This document shows positions 27,187 to 33,998 of a stretch of DNA of 64,000 bases, in pieces. The notes under the pieces are model-generated. The model was given only the letters and a program-made list of their open reading frames with translations. It did not search any database and was not told where the DNA came from. The translations under genes were made by a program, and so were the position numbers. The stretch is from an uncultured Arenicella sp. (GTDB lineage: Bacteria; Pseudomonadota; Gammaproteobacteria; Arenicellales; Arenicellaceae): positions 62,001 through 126,000 of the forward strand of contig CALIVT010000001.1 of assembly GCA_938048185.1 (NCBI GenBank), written 5' to 3'. Each line of letters opens with the position of its first letter. Position 1 is the first letter of the stretch.

Positions 27187-28272
27187 ATGAAAAATAGTAT
27201 TCCCCTAAGAGGTATCGCAATGGTGTTTTTATTGTTGAGTATCTCGTTCACCACTTATGCGCAAAATAAAGGTTCGACTAAAGATACTGTTTTGGAGAAG
27301 CCCTTAAAGTTTGAACCAAAAAGAATCACCGAAAAAGAAATTAGTAAAAAACGAAACTCTAAAGTAACAATACCCGCCTCTCAAAGTAGTTCAAGAGATA
27401 AAGCTCAGCTTGGGCAATCAACGCTCGCAGCTGCGTTGCAAACACCATTTACAGCGGCGTTAACAGAGCTTGATAAATCCAACGACGCTATCCTTAAAGA
27501 ACTAATTGAGTTGGGTGTGTTGAACCGCATGAAAGTTGATTTTCGACGCATTGAAAAAGTTAAAAATGTGAAAACTCGTGGGCGTTTAATTAGTCAATAT
27601 CAAGCTCGATACAAAAATCAATATCAACAAGCCATCAAAAAATCGGGAGTAGACCTTGAAGGCATCGCTCAATTATTAAGTAAACAGGTCACAAAAGGCG
27701 AATTTGTTGTCGTAGATGGAATCTATATTCAGGGTAAGAGCAAAAAGAAAAACGCCGCTGATAACTTATCGTCTTCTAACAGCGTTACAAGGTCTGTCGT
27801 TATCGACGACGATGACGTAGCTTTTGTCAACCATGGTGACTGCGCGTTACTGGCTTCTTCAGGGTCTGGTTTTTCAAATGGCGAGATACGTTCAGGCGGT
27901 ATGGCCCTTTTAGCGGGAGGGTGTTTTAGAGAAGCCGAGGCGACTATATCTCTTAGTGATTATTCTGATTTCACAGTCAAAGCAAAATTCGATACGTTTA
28001 AATCAAGTTTTGCTGGTAGCATTTTAGGAGCAAGTGCTTCTCTTTCATCTAGTACTGTGAATATTTCATACTCTTATTGTTCGGTCATGGCTGCTGTACT
28101 TTGGATTGCCAGTTGTGAAGATGTAGAACAAAATTTGGAACTGACACTCGGTACTTCTTACCTTAGCCTGCTTGTTCGTAATCGAATACTCGGAGCTGTG
28201 GGTGTCTCAACTAGTATTGCGCGTGTTCGTTTAAAGAATAGCGAACTCATGCTGACTAACGAATCTATGTAG
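27187..28272 (+). CDS. exported protein of unknown function
   Basis: A 361-residue product with a signal peptide ending TTYAQ and an AGGAG site before the ATG. Residues 30-75 are basic and disordered. Residues 90-190 are helical with many Lys (MKVDFRRIEKVKNVKTRGRL). The C-terminal half is Ser/Gly-rich and beta-like with four Cys. No family is recognised. It follows the SGNH gene by 57 bp and has the same kind of leader, so it is likely co-transcribed and may be a partner. Confidence 0.75.
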   Translation: MKNSIPLRGIAMVFLLLSISFTTYAQNKGSTKDTVLEKPLKFEPKRITEKEISKKRNSKVTIPASQSSSRDKAQLGQSTLAAALQTPFTAALTELDKSNDAILKELIELGVLNRMKVDFRRIEKVKNVKTRGRLISQYQARYKNQYQQAIKKSGVDLEGIAQLLSKQVTKGEFVVVDGIYIQGKSKKKNAADNLSSSNSVTRSVVIDDDDVAFVNHGDCALLASSGSGFSNGEIRSGGMALLAGGCFREAEATISLSDYSDFTVKAKFDTFKSSFAGSILGASASLSSSTVNISYSYCSVMAAVLWIASCEDVEQNLELTLGTSYLSLLVRNRILGAVGVSTSIARVRLKNSELMLTNESM

Positions 28273-28381
28273 TATTTATGATTGAGTGGGGACAACTAGC
28301 TTATGGAGTACGCCGGTTAAAAAATATTCGTAAATTGGTATTTCTGATACCCAAACTCATCGTTTTGGTTTAGTTATTCCT

Positions 28382-28412
28382 AGTAAAAAAACAGAGTAAA
28401 AAAACAGAGTAA
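28382..28412 (+). repeat. tandem A-rich repeat in a gene leader
   Basis: The 13-bp unit AGTAAAAAAACAG occurs twice, followed by a partial third unit that runs into the ATG of the next gene. It fills the place of the ribosome site, so changes in A-tract length or copy number could alter translation. Confidence 0.6.
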
Positions 28413-28415
28413 AAA

Positions 28416-29441
28416 ATGAACAAAACCCAATTTAAGAGTCTCCTAAAAGTCTGGCGTTGTAATATTTTCTTCGTTTCATTGCTAATGAGTCAAGCAGCGA
28501 TGGCGCACAATAGAGTGGTCGTTATTCCTATGGCGGGCGATGATATTCCGGCTATTTCACATCCAGTGGCCGATACCTTCACAAACAGCATCGGCATGCA
28601 GTTTAATACCCTGCCCGCAGGCAGCTTTACCATGGGCAGCCCTGTTGGGGAGCCAGGTCGGTCATCAGATGAAATTGAGCATACAGTGACTTTAACTAAC
28701 TCCTTTGGAATGCAGACTACGGAAGTAACGAATGCGCAGTGGAATGATGTAATAGTAGATACTCTATTGGGTAGCAATCCGTCAACCAGTCACACTCAAA
28801 ACAGTTACCCGGTTGAAACCGTATCTTGGTATGACGCCATTTTTTTCGCCAATCGCTTATCGCTCGTTGAAGGTCGTAGTGCGTGTTATGCCACTAGTGG
28901 TGTCAGCGGCACGCCCGGCACCGGCTCTTTGGTCATTACTACGGTGAACCAAATTGCCAATTGCACGGGATATCGCCTACCGACCGAAGCGGAATGGGAA
29001 TATGCGGCGCGCGCGGGCACCACCAATGCTTACGCTAACCCAGTGGGTTTTGATAGCTCAGATACGGAAACTGGCAGCGGCTTCAATGGCAATCTGCATG
29101 CCATGGGTTGGTATTCCTACAACCGCGAGATGGAAAACGGCAATGGGGTAGCGGCTTACGAAGATGGCACTAAACCAGTGGCCAAGAAGCAGGCTAATGC
29201 CTGGGGTTTATACGATATGCACGGCAATGTATGGGAATGGAATTGGGATTGGTTTGCGGCCTATTCTGGTAGTGCCGAAACAGACCCGAGCGGGCCTGTG
29301 ACAGGCTCTGACCGCGTGATCCGCGGCAGCAGTTGGGCCTTCGGCGCGAGTAATGCGCGTTCGGCGGATCGTGGCAATACGTCGCCGAGCTTTCGCAACG
29401 ACTTCCTTGGGTTCCGGCTTGTTTTGCGCCAGGTTCAGTAA
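28416..29441 (+). CDS. exported SUMF1/formylglycine-generating-enzyme-like protein
   Basis: A 341-residue protein with a signal peptide ending near QAAMA and a mature start HNRVVVIPMAGDDI, the same element as in the DUF1566 protein at 22985. The rest is a SUMF1/FGE-sulfatase domain: FTMGSPVGEPGR, TTEVTNAQWND, YPVETVSWYDAIFFANRLS, YRLPTEAEWEYAARAGT, AWGLYDMHGNVWEWNWDW, VIRGSSWAFGA and the last GFRLVLR. True sulfatase activators have an active-site Cys pair near the C-terminus. That pair is not evident here, so a binding or structural role is more likely. Confidence 0.85.
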   Translation: MNKTQFKSLLKVWRCNIFFVSLLMSQAAMAHNRVVVIPMAGDDIPAISHPVADTFTNSIGMQFNTLPAGSFTMGSPVGEPGRSSDEIEHTVTLTNSFGMQTTEVTNAQWNDVIVDTLLGSNPSTSHTQNSYPVETVSWYDAIFFANRLSLVEGRSACYATSGVSGTPGTGSLVITTVNQIANCTGYRLPTEAEWEYAARAGTTNAYANPVGFDSSDTETGSGFNGNLHAMGWYSYNREMENGNGVAAYEDGTKPVAKKQANAWGLYDMHGNVWEWNWDWFAAYSGSAETDPSGPVTGSDRVIRGSSWAFGASNARSADRGNTSPSFRNDFLGFRLVLRQVQ

Positions 29442-29510
29442 ACTGGCTGGCAGGTAGCGTAGCATAAACGCAGGCGAATTAGTGGAACAAATAGGGTCAC
29501 TTGTAAGCTA

Positions 29511-29650
29511 AGATCTTACAGGGACAGCCATGTTAAGGAAGTGTTACCTGCATCCATGTAAACAAAATCGAGCAGCGATTTTCGCGCTTGGTCTTCGTGT
29601 TGAATGCGCGGCCTAGGATGTTATCTAGAAATTCATTTTGTGAGGTTTTT
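29511..29650. repeat. 140-bp spacer repeat, copy 1
   Basis: Full copy of a conserved intergenic element, beginning GATCTTACAGGGACAGCC and ending ATTCATTTTGTGAGG. It differs from copy 2 (31118-31258) at few positions. It lies beyond the 3' end of the nucleotidyltransferase gene, in the same relative place as copy 2 next to abiEii. Confidence 0.88.
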
Positions 29651-29685
29651 ATGGTGTTCTCCGCAATTTAAGTGCACTCGCTAAC

Positions 29686-30369
29686 TTAGGCCGTTATCCA
29701 TTTCAGCTTATCCAATAATAGCGGATATCGTTGCTCTTGAATCAATGGGTGTAGGTGCGCCGATAAGATCTCATCGACATATCTGTTACTCAAAATTTTC
29801 TGTATTTCAGAGTTTAAAAAACCTTGAATTGATTCACCTGAATTTTTGATCTCCTCGACAATCGTCGTTCGATTGTCGATTACATAGATAATGTCTTCAA
29901 AATCATGACTTGTACGGTAATCATCTTGACCTCGGCTATTGTAGGCCTCGAATTTTGTAGCTAAATAGCACGGCGCAGATAGCACTTGAATTTGTGTGTT
30001 GTTAATTTCAATGGTTTCCAGCGTATCAAACCCGACTTGATACCAACGGTTTGATGGGCCTCGCATGGAGTCGGACGCTGCCATAATGTCGACAGCAATA
30101 TCGTTGTAACGATATGAACAGATAGCATGACCATATGGATCCAAATGGAAGCCAAGAGTCGCTAGTTTTTTATCTAACGCCTCTTGGTTCACCTCCAACA
30201 GTGTGAGCGTTAAATCAACATCTTGAGTTGGTCTGATCTCGTCAGCGGCTGGGTCATCTGTATAAACGCTTACTACGGCACCGCCAACAAAAACCACTGA
30301 TTCGTTTAGCTCACCAAGCGCCTCGGCAATTTCAGCCACAACTCCAAGGTTTATTGTTCTATTTTTCAT
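29686..30369 (-). CDS. nucleotidyltransferase, probable toxin of a TA pair
   Basis: A 227-residue protein with the nucleotidyltransferase signature VVFVGGAVVSVY then PTQDVDLTL. Gly29-Gly30 and Asp50/Asp52 are the expected nucleotide- and metal-binding residues. The fold is like that of AbiEii-type toxins, which transfer nucleotides to tRNA or other targets, but here the partner is a different helix-turn-helix protein encoded 12 bp upstream. It forms the first of three modules flanked by the same spacer repeat. The target is unknown. Confidence 0.8.
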   Translation of the reverse strand: MKNRTINLGVVAEIAEALGELNESVVFVGGAVVSVYTDDPAADEIRPTQDVDLTLTLLEVNQEALDKKLATLGFHLDPYGHAICSYRYNDIAVDIMAASDSMRGPSNRWYQVGFDTLETIEINNTQIQVLSAPCYLATKFEAYNSRGQDDYRTSHDFEDIIYVIDNRTTIVEEIKNSGESIQGFLNSEIQKILSNRYVDEILSAHLHPLIQEQRYPLLLDKLKWITA

Positions 30370-30381
30370 CGTGGTGTTTTT

Positions 30382-30900
30382 TTAATTGAGTATTCTGTTC
30401 TTCATCTCAGAGATAGCTAGTTTCTTCTCTCTAGCCGTACCTAAGCGTATAGCATCAACTAGAGCTAATAGCTCGTATAGTGAAGGGTCGTTTTGCACCG
30501 CCTCTGGCACTGTTTTATACAAAGGAATGATTGATTGACCCCTCACAGTGCCTTTCGCGTAAGGCCAAACATAATCGTCATTACTTTGTATCTGATCATT
30601 CAGTGGTGGGGCACTGTGAGCGGTTGGAATACCGCGCACGATTGCTCCCGGGCGCTGAGGGAACGCATAGGGCAGGCCGAATTGAATAAAATCTAATAAC
30701 GCAAGTCTTCGGACTTTACGCCCAGAGTCATCGATTAGACCTGCGTATTTAGATCTATTCAATGATTTACTCATCTCTGATTGGCTTAACCCTAATTGTT
30801 TGGCAATAGGTATTTGCACCCATTGCTCATCTTGATGAGATGCTATTTTTAGAAGGACCACAATGTCTTGTGGTCTCATGCTTGATTGTTCTTTGCTCAT
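30382..30900 (-). CDS. helix-turn-helix protein, probable antitoxin
   Basis: A 172-residue protein encoded just upstream of the nucleotidyltransferase. Residues 8-60 form a winged helix (IVVLLKIASHQDEQWVQIPI and LGLSQSEMSKSLNRSKYAGLI), MarR-like in pattern. The C-terminal part (RPGAIVRGIPTAHSAPPLND and LLALVDAIRLGTAREKKLAI) seems specific to this antitoxin type. Order antitoxin then toxin with 12-bp spacing is typical for TA operons, with autoregulation by the HTH protein likely. Confidence 0.75.
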   Translation of the reverse strand: MSKEQSSMRPQDIVVLLKIASHQDEQWVQIPIAKQLGLSQSEMSKSLNRSKYAGLIDDSGRKVRRLALLDFIQFGLPYAFPQRPGAIVRGIPTAHSAPPLNDQIQSNDDYVWPYAKGTVRGQSIIPLYKTVPEAVQNDPSLYELLALVDAIRLGTAREKKLAISEMKNRILN

Positions 30901-30955
30901 ATTATTATTCCGTATTCGAATATGGAATATTGCACACCTTTAAGTATTAAGCAAA

Positions 30956-31138
30956 CTATTGAAAAGGATTGTCTTCAAGCTGACTAATAAGTCTGCCAAT
31001 CTCCCAGACGATGCCAAATTCTTGATATCGAGGTTGTCCTACGGCTTCTCCATTGTCGTCATTAATCCACTTTTCTCCGTCGAATTTAACTAGTTCAAGA
31101 ACGGGGCTTAGATCAACGATCTTTACGGGGACAGCCAT
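30956..31138 (-). CDS. possible 60-residue protein starting inside the spacer repeat
   Basis: The frame begins with ATG within the left end of spacer copy 2 (MAVPVKIVDLSPVLELVKFD...) and has good protein composition with Trp and charged residues. In copies 1 and 3 of the spacer the same ATG is followed by a one-base difference that closes the frame after seven or eight codons. Either this is a small gene whose 5' end became part of the spacer, or a chance frame. Confidence 0.4.
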   Translation of the reverse strand: MAVPVKIVDLSPVLELVKFDGEKWINDDNGEAVGQPRYQEFGIVWEIGRLISQLEDNPFQ

Positions 31139-31258
31139 GTTAAGGAAGTGTTACCTGCATCCATGTAAACAAAATCGAGCAGCGTTTTTTGCGCTTAGTC
31201 TTCGTGTTGAATGCGCCGCCTAGGATGTTATTTTGAAATTCATTTTGTGAGATTTGGT
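31118..31258. repeat. 140-bp spacer repeat, copy 2
   Basis: Full copy next to the 3' end of abiEii. It shares the blocks ACGGGGACAGCCATG, ACCTGCATCCATGTAAAC, CTTCGTGTTGAATGCG and GCCTAGGATGTTATTTTG with the other copies. After the last shared base, GATTTGGT(G/C)GCTA is still common to copies 2 and 4. Confidence 0.9.
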
Positions 31259-31307
31259 GGCTATAAAAATTGGTTCTCAGGTACTAGGATCGAGTCTGTA
31301 TTATTGC

Positions 31308-32213
31308 TCAGGAATATAGAGCTTGCTCTAGCTTGTTGTATGCAGACTTTCTCGCCTGAGGACTCATTTTGTCTAGATTGATAAGCTTCCAGGCAACAGC
31401 GGGCAATTGTTCAACGTGGGGGTAGTAGAAATTGGCCCAATTAGCGGTGCCACGTTTGAAGTCGAGCAAAAATTCTTTGTCGAAGTCAGTCAACATTTTG
31501 TGTAGGGTGTTGATGAGTTGCTCTCGGGTCTCTTTGAGTTGTTCTACGGAAACATGTGAGCGGGTCATTGTTTCAAATTCTTTCTCGTAAACTTCCGTTA
31601 GTGGTTTTCGGTTGGGTTTTACTAATTCGACCATGGGCCTAGGGCTGCTTATCAAATACACCAAAAACGTATTTTTGAGCGTTTCGCTGATACCTTCATT
31701 TTCCAACAGGAGTTTCACATCATATAGATCGCGCGGGTGCTGCCTATCGAGTGCTGCGCATAGTTTGCCAGCGTAAAGGTCATTAAAATCAAGCATATTG
31801 ATTTCAGCGAAACCAAATTGATCTTCTACATTAGGGGTAACGGTTTGCATTGTTGGTACATGTACTGTTTCACGCATAACCGGAGTTGTTTCAATCTTTA
31901 TTTGCGTTTCTTTATTGCTCACAAGAATGCGGGTTAGGGCGCCGTTTTTCTGAGATTCTGAGATCGTAAAGCCTTGTTTTTGTAAGTCAGTCTGAATGCT
32001 TTGCATTGCCTGTTTGATCTTGCTTAAGCTCTCATCACGATTTCCTTTTTCAATATAGGTGAGGTCGATATCGACAGAAAGCCGTGGTAAGTCACGCACA
32101 AATAAATTGATAGCGGTACCACCTTTCAAGGCAAAACAAGGTTGTTTCGCGACAGTCGGTAGCACGCTCATAAGTAACTGAACTTGCTTGTAATAAATAT
32201 TGTTAGTGTCCAT
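31308..32213 (-). CDS. abiEii: AbiEii-family nucleotidyltransferase toxin
   Basis: Toxin of a type IV toxin-antitoxin and phage abortive-infection system, 301 residues. The signature ALKGGTAINLF (Gly31-Gly32-Thr33) followed by LSVDIDL (Asp48, Asp50) marks the active site. A family-typical C-terminus FKRGTANWANFYYPHVEQLP is present, and the same end is found again in the fragment at 43655-43831. The gene overlaps abiEi by 11 bases. The module is the second in the array and carries spacer repeat copy 2 on its 3' side. Confidence 0.92.
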   Translation of the reverse strand: MDTNNIYYKQVQLLMSVLPTVAKQPCFALKGGTAINLFVRDLPRLSVDIDLTYIEKGNRDESLSKIKQAMQSIQTDLQKQGFTISESQKNGALTRILVSNKETQIKIETTPVMRETVHVPTMQTVTPNVEDQFGFAEINMLDFNDLYAGKLCAALDRQHPRDLYDVKLLLENEGISETLKNTFLVYLISSPRPMVELVKPNRKPLTEVYEKEFETMTRSHVSVEQLKETREQLINTLHKMLTDFDKEFLLDFKRGTANWANFYYPHVEQLPAVAWKLINLDKMSPQARKSAYNKLEQALYS

Positions 32214-33018
32214 GGACTGTTTGATCCTCCATCTTCCTTGGCACTGTTATTTGCCATTGATCATTATAACGGCCACCTTTTATGATTGACCGTTTGCCTT
32301 TACCTATATCTACAGTATTCCATTCTATTCGTTTTATCCATACATGATCGTGGCGTTGCAATAACCAGCCGCATAAACGTTTTGCTTTTATGTTAGGGCA
32401 GAGCCTTAGTAATTCGTTAAGCCTTGTTGGGCTTAAATTTGCCATGCCTTCTAGTTGCCTATCTATAGCGACTAACTCAGTTTCTAACCTTGCATCAACG
32501 AGTTGCTCTAGCAGAGCAAGTTCCAATGTGGCATACCTTATTTCTCGATCCCACTGACCGAATGTTTGGGTTCTATAAGCCGAGTTTGGCAGTTTATTTA
32601 GCCAACTTTGTTTTGTGTCTGTTAGTATTTCTGTGACTGGTGTGTCGCTGAGCCATTTGGGCAGCGGTTCTGCTGAATACAATGATATTGACGTTGCTGA
32701 ATCACTAACGCTAACAAAGTGTTCTAGTCCTGCCTCTCGAACGACTGAAGCCCCACCAACATGTGCGTGATAGCCTAGATCTGCAAGAGATGAGACGACT
32801 TCTTGCCAGGTCAGGTCATAGTCACTTTTTCGGTGATAAAGGCCTCGAGCAAAAGAAGACAAAAAACCAGAGCGCACGTAGTAGTCCACATCAGGTCTGG
32901 TCAGCCCATACGAATACAAGACCTTGCGGTTCACAAGGTAACCAGGCTTCAGTAATTTCTTTAGATTGATCATACTTGGTTTAGGTAATCTTATTTTTGC
33001 ATAGTTATATTTATGCAT
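32203..33018 (-). CDS. abiEi: AbiEi-family antitoxin/repressor
   Basis: Antitoxin partner of AbiEii, 271 residues. The N-terminal winged helix (NLKKLLKPGYLVNRKVLYSY and RPDVDYYVRSGFLSSFARGLY) is the AbiEi HTH domain, followed by the larger C-terminal domain. AbiEi proteins repress their own promoter by binding inverted repeats; a perfect 22-bp palindrome lies 52 bp upstream of the start. An internal ATG at 32973 would give a start closer to the usual family N-terminus, so the first 15 residues are uncertain. Confidence 0.9.
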   Translation of the reverse strand: MHKYNYAKIRLPKPSMINLKKLLKPGYLVNRKVLYSYGLTRPDVDYYVRSGFLSSFARGLYHRKSDYDLTWQEVVSSLADLGYHAHVGGASVVREAGLEHFVSVSDSATSISLYSAEPLPKWLSDTPVTEILTDTKQSWLNKLPNSAYRTQTFGQWDREIRYATLELALLEQLVDARLETELVAIDRQLEGMANLSPTRLNELLRLCPNIKAKRLCGWLLQRHDHVWIKRIEWNTVDIGKGKRSIIKGGRYNDQWQITVPRKMEDQTVHGH

Positions 33019-33070
33019 TAAGCGACAAAATTAAACTTACTTCAAGCATTATGTTTAAAATATATGAATC

Positions 33071-33092
33071 TTGCATAAATTAATTTATGCAA
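33071..33092. promoter_or_regulatory. perfect 22-bp palindrome, probable AbiEi operator
   Basis: The arm TTGCATAAATT is followed at once by its exact complement AATTTATGCAA. It lies 52 bp upstream of abiEi, and partial repeats of TTTATGCA also occur at the abiEi start codon. AbiEi antitoxins are known to bind such repeats to repress their operon. Confidence 0.7.
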
Positions 33093-33148
33093 TTTGTTTA
33101 TTTATTAAACCTATTCTGATTTTAGTGAGAGTCACATGCTTCTAGTGC

Positions 33149-33181
33149 GATCTTACGGGGACAGCCATGTTAAGGAAGTGT
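33149..33181. repeat. left part of the spacer repeat, copy 3 (truncated)
   Basis: The first 33 bases of the repeat, from GATCTTACGGGG to AAGGAAGTGT, then an abrupt switch to coding sequence of a beta-helix protein at 33182. The missing right part is present at 43520-43581. Confidence 0.85.
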
Positions 33182-33943
33182 CCAACAATATCGCTCGGAG
33201 TGGAGGCGGTGTGGCAATAGGCATAGCTAGCGCCTCTAACAACTTTCGTGAAACCGTAATCTCTGGAAATACCGCGGTTTTCAGTGCCGGCGGCGTCTTG
33301 ATGGGTTTTGCAGCGCCAGCAAATTTTAATAGATGTACTCTATCCAATAACATCGCCATATATGGCGGAGGCATTACCGGTGATGACATTACCATGACAA
33401 ATAGTACCATCTCAAAAAATACCGCAACCTCTCGCGGCAGCGTAATTTTTCATACTACCAACTTCATCGACAATTACTCAAAGCACCATTGCCGACAACG
33501 ATGGAAGTGCTGCGCTGCATTGGGGAGGAACCTCCATACCCTCGATCACGTTTAACTTCGAAGCAAATAACGTGGTTAGTAACAACGCGTTTGGTAATTG
33601 CAGTGCCGACAATACACTGCCCATCTCGTTTGGCGCGTTCAACTGGTTAGACGATGACACTTGCGGCACGATCAACTCGGGTGACCCAGGTTTGGGTGAA
33701 CTAGCCGATAACGGCGGTTTTACCGAAACGCATGCGCCTATACCGGGTTCGGGCCTAATCGGTGCCGGTTTACTCAGCGCTTGCAGCGCAGCACCTGTAA
33801 ATGGAGTTGACCAACGTGGGGAGCCGCGCGGCACCAGTAGTTGTTTTATTGGCTCGGTCGAAGGGGTTGTGGTGCCGCCTGACCCAACCTCCTTTTTTGT
33901 AATACCGCTGGCAAACGGTAAATCGGTGGTTATTTCATTGTGA
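33182..33943 (+). pseudogene. broken choice-of-anchor-Q beta-helix protein with hairpin tag
   Basis: The 5' end (signal peptide and CSLREA domain) is missing: the frame starts inside spacer copy 3. From 33182 the sequence encodes beta-helix turns (NNIARSGGGVAIG, ETVISGNTAVFSAGGV). Near 33470 it shifts frame: the coding continues as STIADNDGSAALHWGGTS in the next frame. The rest is a good anchor-Q end (GELADNGGFTETHAPIPGSG, GVDQRGEPRG) and the tag FFVIPLANGKSVVISL. Compared with the intact relatives at 39214 and 40887 it has lost about the first 250 residues or more. Confidence 0.85.
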
Positions 33944-33998
33944 TAAATGATAATTATTTTTCACCGCCCCTTTTTTGAAAACGTGTCCATCACCCTAA

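Noticed and set aside
29511-31258. Spacer repeats as integron attC sites
   Set aside because: A GTTGAAT (fits GTTRRRY) occurs in the repeat, but no paired RYYYAAC at the other end and no overall imperfect dyad were found, and no integrase is in the window.
29511-33181. CRISPR array
   Set aside because: The repeats are long, few and separated by genes, not by short unique spacers.
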